A DNA stretch of 64,000 bases from an uncultured Hungatella sp. (GCA_910579515.1 CAJTUV010000019.1:1-64000), one strand, 5' to 3'; shown: positions 32,237-40,462, numbered from the stretch's first letter. Notes: generated by a model from the sequence alone, not told the origin. Numbers and translations: made by a program.

Positions 32237-34024
32237 TTACTTTTTGTAGATTGCGCCGAATTTACATTTTTCCATACAAGCACCGCACTTAATACATTTA
32301 TCCTGGTCAATAACGTGAGGATTGCGAACGGTTCCGGAAATCGCGTTGTTCGGACAGTTGCGGGCACATAAGGTACAGCCGCGACATTTATCCGCATCAA
32401 TACGGTAGGACAAAAGAGCCTTACATACGCCAGCCGGACATCTCTTTTCTTTGATGTGGGCCTCGTACTCGTCGCGGAAATAGCGCAGAGTGGAAAGAAC
32501 CGGATTCGGTGCAGTCTGACCCAGGCCGCACAGGGAGTTCTCCTTGATGTAGTAGCACAGTTCCTCTAATTTATCTAAGTCTTCCATGGCGGCCTGGCCT
32601 TTCGTAATCTTGGTCAGGATTTCCAGCATACGCTTTGTACCTACACGGCATGGCGTACATTTTCCGCAAGACTCCTCTACCGTGAACTCCAGGAAGAATT
32701 TGGCGATGTCCACCATACAGTCTGTCTCATCCATAACAATGAGACCGCCAGAGCCCATCATGGAGCCGATGGAAATCAAGTTGTCATAGTCAATGGGAAT
32801 ATCGAAATGCTCGGCTGGAATACATCCGCCGGAAGGACCGCCGGTCTGAGCAGCCTTAAACTTCTTGCCGTTTGGAATGCCGCCGCCGATTTCTTCAATG
32901 ACTTCCCGAAGGGTGGTTCCCATAGGAATCTCAACCAAGCCGGTGTTGTGAATCTTACCGCCCAAGGCGAATACCTTGGTTCCCTTGGATTTCTCGGTAC
33001 CCATAGAAGCAAACCATGCAGCGCCGTTTAAAATAATCTGAGGAATATTGGCATAGGTTTCTACATTGTTTAAAATAGTTGGTTTTCCGAACAGACCTTT
33101 TTGAGCCGGGAACGGAGGTCTTGGTCTTGGCTCGCCTCGGTTGCCTTCAATAGACGTCATTAGAGCGGTTTCTTCGCCGCACACAAAAGCGCCTGCTCCA
33201 AGTCTTAAGTCAATATCAAAATCAAAGCCTGAGCTGAAAATATCCTTGCCTAACAGACCCATCTCTCTCGCCTGGCCGATAGCGATTTTCAGACGCTCTA
33301 CAGCAATCGGATACTCGGCGCGGACATAGATGTAACCCTGGGAAGCGCCGATGGCATAGCCTGCAATGGCCATGGCCTCTAACACCGCGTGGGGATCTCC
33401 TTCCAAAATGGAGCGGTCCATAAATGCGCCGGGATCGCCTTCGTCTGCGTTACAGCATACATATTTTTGGTCTGCATCATTTTGCTTTGCCAGCTTCCAC
33501 TTTAAACCGGTAGGGAATCCGCCGCCGCCTCTTCCACGAAGACCGGAATCTAAAAGACACTGAATCACGTCGTCAGGAGTCATTTCCGTTAAAACTTTGC
33601 CTAAAGCCTCATAGCCGCCGGTACCTATGTATTCTTCGATTACTTCAGGGTTGATGATACCGCAGTTACGCAGGGCGATACGATGCTGTTTTTTGTAAAA
33701 GTCTGTATCAATCAGGGCTTTCACTCCTGCGGGAGTGACGGTTTCCTTATACAGAAGGCGGGTTACCACTCGTCCCTTTAACAAATGCTCTGCAACAATT
33801 TCAGGAATATCTTCTACCTTTACCATGGAATAGAAGGTAGCATCTGGATAAATAATCATAATTGGTCCTAATGCGCAAAGACCATGGCATCCGGTCTGAA
33901 TTACGGATACCTCTTCGGAAAGACCGTTTTTCTCAATCTCGGTCTTTAATGTTTCCATTATCTGCTGGCTTCCGGAGGAAGTACATCCTGTTCCACCGCA
34001 AACCAATACATGTGAACGATACAT
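32237..34024 (-). CDS. hydB: hydrogenase NADH-binding subunit (HydB/HndC, NuoF-like)
   Basis: 595 residues. N-terminal thioredoxin-like [2Fe-2S] domain (CGGTGC and CHGLCALGP), then the NuoF core with the NADH/FMN-binding stretch GLRGRGGGGFPTGLKW and GAFVCGEETALM, the [4Fe-4S] site SCGKCTPCR, and a C-terminal two-cluster ferredoxin domain (CRGCTLCARNC, CIKCGACMEKC). It accepts or donates electrons at NAD(H) and relays them to HydA. This longer form with extra Fe-S domains is typical of electron-bifurcating hydrogenases. 15 bp upstream of hydA. Confidence 0.93.
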   Translation of the reverse strand: MYRSHVLVCGGTGCTSSGSQQIMETLKTEIEKNGLSEEVSVIQTGCHGLCALGPIMIIYPDATFYSMVKVEDIPEIVAEHLLKGRVVTRLLYKETVTPAGVKALIDTDFYKKQHRIALRNCGIINPEVIEEYIGTGGYEALGKVLTEMTPDDVIQCLLDSGLRGRGGGGFPTGLKWKLAKQNDADQKYVCCNADEGDPGAFMDRSILEGDPHAVLEAMAIAGYAIGASQGYIYVRAEYPIAVERLKIAIGQAREMGLLGKDIFSSGFDFDIDLRLGAGAFVCGEETALMTSIEGNRGEPRPRPPFPAQKGLFGKPTILNNVETYANIPQIILNGAAWFASMGTEKSKGTKVFALGGKIHNTGLVEIPMGTTLREVIEEIGGGIPNGKKFKAAQTGGPSGGCIPAEHFDIPIDYDNLISIGSMMGSGGLIVMDETDCMVDIAKFFLEFTVEESCGKCTPCRVGTKRMLEILTKITKGQAAMEDLDKLEELCYYIKENSLCGLGQTAPNPVLSTLRYFRDEYEAHIKEKRCPAGVCKALLSYRIDADKCRGCTLCARNCPNNAISGTVRNPHVIDQDKCIKCGACMEKCKFGAIYKK

Positions 34025-34036
34025 CTGGGCTCCTCC

Positions 34037-34414
34037 TTATTTGATGTCTGATGAACTTAAGGTGTAGTTGTCAACTACATGACCGCCGATGAGATGACGC
34101 TCTACAATCTCTTCCGCTTTTTCAGGGGTCATCTTAATGTAAGTCACCTTTGGTTTGCCTGGTTCCATCACTTCCACGATAGGCTCGTACTGGCACAGGC
34201 CGATACAGCCAGTCTGGGTAACGGAAATTTTGTCAGTCAGGTTCTTCTCCTGCACTAAATTGGATAACTTGGTCAGAACCGGTCTCGCGCCGCTGGCGAT
34301 GCCGCAGGTAGCCATGCCTACTACCACACGAGTGTGGGAATGATCTTCCCCGCGCATGCTTACCTGACTCTGCATTCTCTCGCGGATAGCCTTTAACTCT
34401 TCAAGGGATTTCAT
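34037..34414 (-). CDS. HndB-like (2Fe-2S) ferredoxin-domain protein
   Basis: About 125 residues: a helical N-terminus followed by a thioredoxin-like [2Fe-2S] domain with ATCGIASGA and TGCIGLCQYEP. It matches the HndB subunit of NADP-reducing hydrogenases and related small proteins in clostridial hyd operons. I chose the ATG at 34414 (MKSLEELKAI), which follows TTGGAGG; the longer ORF start is a TTG inside that ribosome binding site. It lies between the GHKL ATPase gene and hydB and probably forms an electron-relay subunit. Confidence 0.85.
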   Translation of the reverse strand: MKSLEELKAIRERMQSQVSMRGEDHSHTRVVVGMATCGIASGARPVLTKLSNLVQEKNLTDKISVTQTGCIGLCQYEPIVEVMEPGKPKVTYIKMTPEKAEEIVERHLIGGHVVDNYTLSSSDIK

Positions 34415-34438
34415 AAAAATTACCTCCAATTCTGGCGT

Positions 34439-34996
34439 CTAATACTGAACGCCGCCGTCAGTTTCCAGTTTATTCTCATTAAGAAATTCCAGGATATAAG
34501 CAGAAATTTCAGGAGTGTCAAAGGAAATGCCTCCCAAAATTTCTTTGAATTCCCGTGTGTCCATGGTGAAGGACTTGCCGTTGTAGCGGTATTGATAGAC
34601 AAAGTCTGTGTCTGGATGGTAGACCACTAAAGTGTGAATGGTACTGTTAATATCTCCTAAAGGCATTCGGTCAATATGGGATAAAGTAAAGGTGGCTGTG
34701 ACGGTTGTGCCCACGCCTATAGTGGATTCAATCTGGAAGCTGCCTCCTGTGCTCTCCGCAGCATATTTAAAAAACGGAACACCTAAGCCTACCTTTCTGG
34801 TAGTCCGGCTGGTAAAAAAGGGATCTGTAACCCGCTCCACCTGCTCTGGCGTCATGCCGCAGCCATTGTCCTCAATGGAGACGGTCAACTGATCTGCCTC
34901 AAAATCTGCGTCCACCGTGATCGTTACCAAGGCGGCGCCTGCTTTTGTGGAATTTTCCGCTACATCTAATATATTCAGGGAAATCTCTGTCATCAT
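34439..34996 (-). CDS. GHKL (histidine-kinase-like) ATPase inside the hydrogenase operon
   Basis: 185 residues. Residues ~1-110 form a HATPase_c Bergerat fold with N-box ILDVAENSTKAGA, G1 box DNGCGM, and GLGVPFF plus the closing GTTVTATF. There is no His-phosphotransfer helix, sensor or membrane segment, so it is an isolated ATP-binding domain, with a ~70-residue C-terminal part of unknown fold. It sits between hydC and the HndB-like gene in the same operon. Similar genes recur in Lachnospiraceae hydrogenase operons. A regulatory kinase or complex-assembly role is possible; neither can be shown here. Confidence 0.8.
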   Translation of the reverse strand: MMTEISLNILDVAENSTKAGAALVTITVDADFEADQLTVSIEDNGCGMTPEQVERVTDPFFTSRTTRKVGLGVPFFKYAAESTGGSFQIESTIGVGTTVTATFTLSHIDRMPLGDINSTIHTLVVYHPDTDFVYQYRYNGKSFTMDTREFKEILGGISFDTPEISAYILEFLNENKLETDGGVQY

Positions 34997-35013
34997 CGTA
35001 CTATGTACCTGCT

Positions 35014-35508
35014 TTATTTATACTTTGCAAGGATACCTGGAATGTCATCGGGTACCAGTCTTCCATACACTTCGTCGTTAATCATCATAACAGGCGCCAG
35101 ACCGCAGGCTCCCACACAGCGGCAGGAATCCAGGGAGAAACGTCCGTCAGGAGTACATTCTCCGTTGGTGATGCCCAGGAGCTCTTCCAGCTTACTGAAG
35201 ATTGCGCCGGACCCCTTTACGTAGCAAGCGGTTCCCAAGCAGACAGAAATCTGATATTTTCCCTTTGGCTGTAATGCAAACTGGGAATAGAAAGTAGAAA
35301 CACCGTAAATCTTTTCCAGCGGAATACCGGTTTCATCGGAAATCATGGTCTGTACTTCAATAGGAAGATAGCCGTAGATTTCTTGTGCCTGCTGCATAAT
35401 CGGCATCAGCGCACCTTTGGTATCCTTCAGTTCGGCAATTACTTTTTTCAGCGCAGCTTCCTGCTCTGGTGTGCCGCTGAAAGGTACACGTTCTTTTTTG
35501 CAAGCCAT
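35014..35508 (-). CDS. hydC: hydrogenase [2Fe-2S] subunit (HydC/HndA, NuoE-like)
   Basis: 164 residues of the NuoE family: helical N-terminal domain (residues 15-75, with the conserved GIPLEKIYGVSTFYSQF) and a thioredoxin-like [2Fe-2S] domain with CLGTAC and CRCVGAC. It transfers electrons between HydB and HydA. First gene of the five-gene leftward operon. ATG at 35508 with GAGGAGGGT upstream. Confidence 0.93.
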   Translation of the reverse strand: MACKKERVPFSGTPEQEAALKKVIAELKDTKGALMPIMQQAQEIYGYLPIEVQTMISDETGIPLEKIYGVSTFYSQFALQPKGKYQISVCLGTACYVKGSGAIFSKLEELLGITNGECTPDGRFSLDSCRCVGACGLAPVMMINDEVYGRLVPDDIPGILAKYK

Positions 35509-35559
35509 GTTAAACCCTCCTCTTTGTGATGCTTTTGCAATATCATAGCTATTCTATCA

Positions 35560-35581
35560 TGTAGATGACAAAAAATCTACA
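35560..35581. promoter_or_regulatory. inverted repeat in the hydC upstream region
   Basis: TGTAGAT (35560-35566) and ATCTACA (35575-35581) with an 8-nt A-rich spacer, 52 bp upstream of hydC. It lies where the hydC promoter should be and could be an operator. No known consensus is matched. Confidence 0.4.
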
Positions 35582-35630
35582 AAAAAGATGAAATATCTTT
35601 GAAAAGTTCTTTGGTAATTGCTGTTAAATT

Positions 35631-35646
35631 AGTTGAATATTCACAA
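35631..35646 (+). promoter_or_regulatory. Rex-like site between hydC and the DRTGG gene
   Basis: AGTTGAATATTCACAA matches 13 of 16 positions of the Rex palindrome TTGTGAATATTCACAA; the right half is perfect and the left degenerate. Rex senses NADH/NAD+ and often controls hydrogenase and fermentation genes. It lies 50 bp upstream of the rightward start codon. Assignment is from consensus memory only. Confidence 0.35.
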
Positions 35647-35695
35647 AAGCAATGGTATGCTTATAGATAAGAAGAAACAAGAGAGGAGGGGTTTT

Positions 35696-36043
35696 ATGAC
35701 AGTAAAAGATGCAATGGAGGTACTGGGCGCCAGAGTTTTAGTGGGAGAGGAGCATTTAGACAGGGAGGTACGCAGTGCCTGCGGTTCTGATATGATGAGC
35801 GATGTGCTGGCATTTTCTAAAGATCATTCTATTTTACTGACAGGGCTGTGCAATCCCCAGGTGATTCGAACGGCGGAGATGCTGGATATAGTCTGTATTA
35901 TATTTGTAAGAGGAAAGAAGCCAGATGAGACGATTCTCGAGATGGCGAAAGAACGGGATCTGGTGGTATTGGAGACAGGACATCGGATGTTTTCTTCCTG
36001 CGGATTGCTTTATCAGGCCGGACTTGACGGAGGTGCATTTTAA
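35696..36043 (+). CDS. DRTGG-domain protein (first)
   Basis: 115 residues forming one DRTGG-type domain, the ligand-sensing fold also found in Pta and CBS-DRTGG proteins. Recognisable features are the opening MTVKDAMEVLGARVL and the GSDMMSDVL / LTGLCNPQVIRTAEM blocks. I chose the ATG at 35696, which follows GAGGAGGGG; the longer ORF from 35633 has no ribosome binding site. It overlaps the next gene by one base (TAATG). First gene of the sensor-like operon. Ligand unknown. Confidence 0.78.
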   Translation: MTVKDAMEVLGARVLVGEEHLDREVRSACGSDMMSDVLAFSKDHSILLTGLCNPQVIRTAEMLDIVCIIFVRGKKPDETILEMAKERDLVVLETGHRMFSSCGLLYQAGLDGGAF

Positions 36044-36465
36044 TGGCGGATGTGATTACCTTAAGCTATGAGATTTCCCCTGATGATTTTACCAGGGCGG
36101 GAGAAGCCAGCAGCGATGTAAAGAGCAAACTGAAACAACTGGGAGTTTCGCCGGAAGCCATCCGCAAGGTATCTATCGCTATGTATGAGGGTGAGATTAA
36201 TATGGTAATTCACGCCAAGGGAGGCAAGATTACCGTGGAAATCTCTCCAGAAAGTATTGTGATGATTCTGGCGGACAGAGGCCCTGGCATTCCAGATGTG
36301 GAGAAGGCTATGCAGGCAGGCTGGTCTACAGCGCCGGACGAGGTCCGCTCGCTGGGATTTGGAGCGGGCATGGGATTGCCAAACATGAAAAAATATTCTG
36401 ATGAGATGGAGGTTCAGACAGAACTTGGGGTGGGTACCACTGTGACTATGGTGGTAAAGATTTAA
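36043..36465 (+). CDS. RsbW/RsbT-like GHKL ATPase (possible anti-sigma or switch kinase)
   Basis: 140 residues, a complete HATPase_c_2 domain: N-box AMYEGEINMVIHA, G1 box DRGPGIPD, G2 region GFGAGMGLPNMKKY, closing GTTVTMVVKI. The form resembles the serine kinases RsbW/SpoIIAB and RsbT. It overlaps the DRTGG gene. With the PP2C phosphatase at 22981 it could be the opposing half of a partner-switching circuit, but no STAS antagonist or sigma factor is encoded here. It is followed by an unusual inverted repeat before the hydrogenase gene. Confidence 0.82.
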   Translation: MADVITLSYEISPDDFTRAGEASSDVKSKLKQLGVSPEAIRKVSIAMYEGEINMVIHAKGGKITVEISPESIVMILADRGPGIPDVEKAMQAGWSTAPDEVRSLGFGAGMGLPNMKKYSDEMEVQTELGVGTTVTMVVKI

Positions 36466-36476
36466 GAAAGTCATAG

Positions 36477-36569
36477 GTTGGGGGCAAAAGCCCATATGAA
36501 AGTCGCTGTCTGCAAATTGCACAAAGAAATTTGCCAAGCTATATTTTTCGTTGGGCTTTTGCTCCCAAC
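36477..36569. repeat. 93-bp inverted-repeat element inside an operon
   Basis: Arms of 18 bp: 36477-36494 and 36552-36569 are complementary with one mismatch (arm GTTGGGNGCAAAAGCCCA). A second inverted pair lies inside (GCAAATT near 36512 and AATTTGC near 36528). It fills the gap between the GHKL gene and the hydrogenase gene. The hydrogenase frame happens to stay open through it, but the real start at 36613 is beyond it. It resembles a MITE/REP-like insertion or an RNA processing/attenuation element. Confidence 0.65.
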
Positions 36570-36612
36570 TCATGTAAATGTATTTATAATATATAGAAAG
36601 AAGGCGGATAAG

Positions 36613-38016
36613 ATGGATAAGTTTTATCATTCAGTACGATTGGATGCCACGCTTTGTAAGGGGTGTATTAATTGCATTAAGCGGTGCCCTACCCAGGCTA
36701 TCCGCGTTCGCAATGGGAAGGCGTTAATTAACAGCAAATTCTGTATTGATTGTGGGGAGTGCATTCGGATTTGTCCTCATCACGCGAAAATAGCCACCTA
36801 TGACAAGATGGATGTGCTAAAGCAGTATGAGTATACCGTAGCCCTTCCAGCGCCGTCGCTGTACAGCCAGTTCAACAATTTGGATGATGTGAACATTGTG
36901 TTAAATGCGTTAAAGCTTATGGGATTTCAGGATGTGTTTGAGGTCAGCGCGGCTGCAGAGATTGTGTCTGAGGCTACCAGACAGTACATATCAGAGCACA
37001 GCAGCCAGCTTCCCTTAATCAGTACGGCCTGCCCTTCTGTGGTTCGTCTGATTCGGGTCCGGTTCCCCAATCTGATTCCCTACCTGCTTCAACTAAACCC
37101 GCCGATTGAGGTGGCGGCCTGTATTGCGGCTGAGAAGGCCATGAAGGAGACCGGTCTTCCCCGGGAAAAGATCGGCATTGTGTTTATCTCCCCGTGTCCG
37201 TCGAAAGTGACTTATGCCAAATCACCTTTAGGCACAGATAAAAGCCAGGTGGATCATGTTCTGGCCATCAAAGACGTTTATCCCCAGCTTCTTTCCTATA
37301 TGAAAGCGGTAGGAGAGGAAGCAGAGGAGGTCAGTTCTTCAGGGAAAATTGGGATTAGCTGGGGGCGCAGCGGAGGAGAAGCCAGCGGTCTGTTTACAGA
37401 AAATTATCTGGCGGCTGACGGCATTGAAAATGTGATTCGGGTTTTGGAGGATTTGGAAGACCAGAAGTTTACCAATCTTCAGTTTGTGGAATTAAACGCC
37501 TGCAACGGCGGCTGTGTAGGCGGCGTGCTGACTGTGGAAAATCCTTACGTGGCGGAAGTGAAATTAAAACGGCTGCGCAAATATATGCCTGTGGCAAGGA
37601 GTCATATGGAAGGAAATGACGAGGAGTATGTGCCCTGGACCACAGGGGTGCAGTTTGAACCTGTATTCCGTCTGGGAGAAACGATGATGGAAAGCTTTTC
37701 CCGCTTAGAACGGGTGGAGCGGCTCTGCAAAAAGCTGCCCGGACTGGACTGCGGCTCCTGTGGCGCGCCAACCTGCAAGGCTTTGGCAGAGGATATTGTC
37801 AGGGGCGAGGCCAGCGAGAGAGACTGCATCTACTATCTGAGAGACAGTCTGCACAATTTATCTCAGGAGATTTCCGTACTGACAGAAGATATCGCAGACG
37901 GAGAAAAGGAAGGGGCAGGAACCCTGAATATTTTAAAGGATTATATCAAGCGGATTTCAGAGGAAATGACCTACCTGGACACCAAGGTACAGGACAGGGG
38001 AAAACAGGGGGAATAG
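36613..38016 (+). CDS. divergent [FeFe]-hydrogenase-like protein, group D-like, probable sensor
   Basis: About 467 residues. Two [4Fe-4S] motifs (Cys15-25, Cys44-54), then an H-cluster domain with loop 1 STACPS (Ala139, Cys140), loop 2 SPCPSK (Cys195, Lys198) and loop 3 NACNGGC (Cys297/301), then a Fe-S domain CGSCGAPTC (about 418-426) and a helical tail. The four H-cluster ligands look present, but the proton-relay Cys is Ala139, as in putative sensory enzymes. The ATG at 36613 follows GAAAGAAGG; the open frame upstream runs through the inverted repeat. Neighbours are DRTGG, GHKL and PHP proteins. Sensing, not catalysis, is inferred. Confidence 0.83.
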   Translation: MDKFYHSVRLDATLCKGCINCIKRCPTQAIRVRNGKALINSKFCIDCGECIRICPHHAKIATYDKMDVLKQYEYTVALPAPSLYSQFNNLDDVNIVLNALKLMGFQDVFEVSAAAEIVSEATRQYISEHSSQLPLISTACPSVVRLIRVRFPNLIPYLLQLNPPIEVAACIAAEKAMKETGLPREKIGIVFISPCPSKVTYAKSPLGTDKSQVDHVLAIKDVYPQLLSYMKAVGEEAEEVSSSGKIGISWGRSGGEASGLFTENYLAADGIENVIRVLEDLEDQKFTNLQFVELNACNGGCVGGVLTVENPYVAEVKLKRLRKYMPVARSHMEGNDEEYVPWTTGVQFEPVFRLGETMMESFSRLERVERLCKKLPGLDCGSCGAPTCKALAEDIVRGEASERDCIYYLRDSLHNLSQEISVLTEDIADGEKEGAGTLNILKDYIKRISEEMTYLDTKVQDRGKQGE

Positions 38017-38020
38017 ATAA

Positions 38021-38356
38021 GTGACAGTAAAAGAATTAGTAGACAGGCAGATATTCCGGGTTGTGAATCTGGGAGAGGAATTGGACCGAGAAGTGACCAA
38101 GGTATTCTGCTGTGACCTTTTAAGCATTGCTATGGGAAAAGCGCCGGCGGACGGGGCATGGGTGACGGTGATGGGAAATGTGAACACCATAGCGGTGGCT
38201 ACGCTGGCAGATGTATCCTGTGTGATTATGGCAGAAGAGGTATCCTTGGACGAAGTGGCCAGGGCCAGAGCCAAGGAGCAGGGGGTTACGGTGCTGGCAA
38301 CGGAAGAGCCGGTGTTTGAGGCGGCTTTAAAAGTATACCAGGAGCTTCATGGCTGA
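38021..38356 (+). CDS. DRTGG-domain protein (second)
   Basis: 111 residues, a second DRTGG-type domain clearly related to the one at 35696 (MTVKELVDRQIFRVV, REVTKVFCCDLLS, ADVSCVIMAEEV). Starts at a GTG at 38021, four bases after the hydrogenase stop, with GGGGGAATAG upstream. It overlaps the PHP gene by 8 nt. Two DRTGG proteins flanking a hydrogenase suggests a paired sensor. Ligand unknown. Confidence 0.75.
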   Translation: MTVKELVDRQIFRVVNLGEELDREVTKVFCCDLLSIAMGKAPADGAWVTVMGNVNTIAVATLADVSCVIMAEEVSLDEVARARAKEQGVTVLATEEPVFEAALKVYQELHG

Positions 38357-39068
38357 GCTGTACTATGACCTTCACCTTCATTCTTGTCTCTCCCCATGCG
38401 GAGACGATGACATGACCCCTTCGAATATTGTGGGAATGTCTATGCTGAAGGGCCTGGAAGTGATTGCGGTGACCGATCACAACTCCTGCAAAAATTGTCC
38501 TGCTGTTATGGCTGCGGCCCAGGAGTATGGGATTTTGGCAATTCCGGGCATGGAGATTAACACTTCGGAGGAGGTTCACGCGGTCTGCCTGTTTGAGGAA
38601 TTGAAGGCGGCTATGGAGTTTGACGCCTATGTGTATGAAAAATTAGTTCCCTTTCCCAACAAGGAGGAGATTTTTGGAAAACAACAGATTTACGACTCTT
38701 TTGACAGGGTGTGCGGTATCGTGCCAAATCTTTTGATCAATGCGGTGGATATTTCGTTTGACAAACTGTGGGAGTTGGTCTGTGGGTATGGAGGCGTCAT
38801 GTTTCCGGCTCATATTGACAAGACCGCCAACAGTCTGATTGCCAACCTTGGTTTCGTACCGCCGGACAGTAAGTTTGTCACAGCCGAGGTGAAGGACTTG
38901 AGAAAACTTCATGAGCTGAAGCGGACCAATCCCTATCTGGAAACGTGTCGGATTATCAGTAATTCGGACGCCCATTATCTGGAACACATTCACGAGCCAG
39001 AGCTGACTCTGCATGTGGAGGAGAAAAGCATCCGAGGGGTTCTTACAGCTTTGGGAAAAAATACATAA
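38349..39068 (+). CDS. PHP-domain metal-dependent phosphoesterase
   Basis: 239 residues of the PHP fold with the expected metal-binding motifs: DLHLHSCLSPCG (residues 7-18), VTDHNS, PAHID near residue 157, and SNSDAHYLEH near 205. Relatives hydrolyse phosphate esters of nucleotides, histidinol phosphate or signalling molecules. It overlaps the DRTGG gene, so it belongs to the sensory hydrogenase operon. A PHP gene is also found beside hydrogenase genes in Thermotoga maritima. A second-messenger role is plausible but not shown. Confidence 0.83.
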   Translation: MAELYYDLHLHSCLSPCGDDDMTPSNIVGMSMLKGLEVIAVTDHNSCKNCPAVMAAAQEYGILAIPGMEINTSEEVHAVCLFEELKAAMEFDAYVYEKLVPFPNKEEIFGKQQIYDSFDRVCGIVPNLLINAVDISFDKLWELVCGYGGVMFPAHIDKTANSLIANLGFVPPDSKFVTAEVKDLRKLHELKRTNPYLETCRIISNSDAHYLEHIHEPELTLHVEEKSIRGVLTALGKNT

Positions 39069-39085
39069 AGGAGATTTTGATTACA

Positions 39086-40291
39086 ATGAAATACGATTTT
39101 ACGTCAATTTTAGACCGTCACGGTAAGGATGCGATCGCCATAGACGGACTGGGAACGGGATTTGCCCCGCTGGCGCCAAAGGAGGGGTTCGACGCGATTC
39201 CCATGTGGGTGGCAGATATGAATTTCCCTACAGTACCCACAATACCAGAGGCTATCATCAAAAGAGCCAGCCATCCGGCCTACGGTTATTTTGAACCTTC
39301 AAGGGAATATTTTGACGCTATTATTCAGTGGCATGAGAATCGAAATGGAGTAACCGGCCTGACAAAAGAGTGCATTGGATATGAGAACGGCGTTCTGGGC
39401 GGTGTGGTGGCTGCGCTTACTGCCTTTGCGGCGCCTGGGGACGGAGTTCTTTTACACAGTCCTACGTATATTGGTTTTACGAAAAGTATTGAAAACAATG
39501 GATACCGGATTGTCCATACGCCTTTGAAAAAGGATGAGAATGACGTATGGCGCATGGATTACGCGGATATGGACGCCAAATTAAAGGAGGGTCATATCCA
39601 TATCGCTGTTCTTTGCAGTCCTCATAATCCCTGCGGAAGGGTATGGGAAAAATGGGAGTTGGAAAAAGCTATGGAGGTCTATAAGGCCAATGACTGCGTA
39701 GTGATTTCGGACGAGATATGGTCAGACATTATTATGCCTGGACATAAGCATATTCCTACCCAGTCTGTCAGCGAGGATGCAAGGAATCGTACCATAGCTG
39801 TATACGCACCCAGCAAGACCTTTAACTTGGCGGGACTGGTGGGCAGTTATCATATTATCTACAATCAGTATTTAAGGGATCGTGTGGTTGCAAAGGGAGA
39901 GAAACCTCATTACAACAGCATGAATGTGCTGTCCATGCATGCCCTTGTCGGAGCTTACCAGCCAGAAGGATATGAATGGGTGGACGAGTTGTGCCAGGTA
40001 CTTTCTGGAAATATTGAGTTTGCCTGTGAGTTCATTGAGAAGAACTTTGAGGGTGTGGAGGTGAGTAAACCAGAAGGCACTTATATGCTGTTTTTGGACT
40101 GCAGTAAGTATTGCCAGGCACATGGAAAGACCATTGACGAGATCGAGAAGGCCGGATGGGATGTTGGCGTAGCATGGCAGGACGGAAGAATGTTTCACGG
40201 CCCCTGCGCCATCAGAATGAATCTGGCGCTGCCTCTTAGTCGGGTGAAGGAGGCTTTTGAGAGGCTTAAGAAGTATGTGTTTATAAATTGA
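39086..40291 (+). CDS. PatB/MalY-family PLP-dependent C-S lyase (cystathionine beta-lyase type)
   Basis: About 401 residues of the class I/II aminotransferase fold. Evidence includes MWVADMNFP near the start, YENGVLGG, CSPHNPCGRVW, SDEIWSDI and the PLP lysine motif APSKTFNLAG. MalY/PatB proteins cleave C-S bonds of cystathionine or cysteine conjugates, giving pyruvate, ammonia and a thiol; some also repress maltose genes. ATG at 39086; a TTG at 39077 is an alternative, since the AAAGGAG is 12 bases from the ATG. It is probably cotranscribed with the PHP gene. Confidence 0.88.
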   Translation: MKYDFTSILDRHGKDAIAIDGLGTGFAPLAPKEGFDAIPMWVADMNFPTVPTIPEAIIKRASHPAYGYFEPSREYFDAIIQWHENRNGVTGLTKECIGYENGVLGGVVAALTAFAAPGDGVLLHSPTYIGFTKSIENNGYRIVHTPLKKDENDVWRMDYADMDAKLKEGHIHIAVLCSPHNPCGRVWEKWELEKAMEVYKANDCVVISDEIWSDIIMPGHKHIPTQSVSEDARNRTIAVYAPSKTFNLAGLVGSYHIIYNQYLRDRVVAKGEKPHYNSMNVLSMHALVGAYQPEGYEWVDELCQVLSGNIEFACEFIEKNFEGVEVSKPEGTYMLFLDCSKYCQAHGKTIDEIEKAGWDVGVAWQDGRMFHGPCAIRMNLALPLSRVKEAFERLKKYVFIN

Positions 40292-40462
40292 TTTGACACT
40301 TTCAGGGGAAAATTGGAAGAAAATCAGAACAGAAGCTGAGAAAATTAAAAAAAGTATGGTAAAAAGGCTTTTATAAACCAGTTTTGGGCAGGAAGTGAAA
40401 TATAAGAGTCAGCCTGCGTTTGATAGACTTATGGATATCAAGATTTAAAGGAGAAGAAGCGC

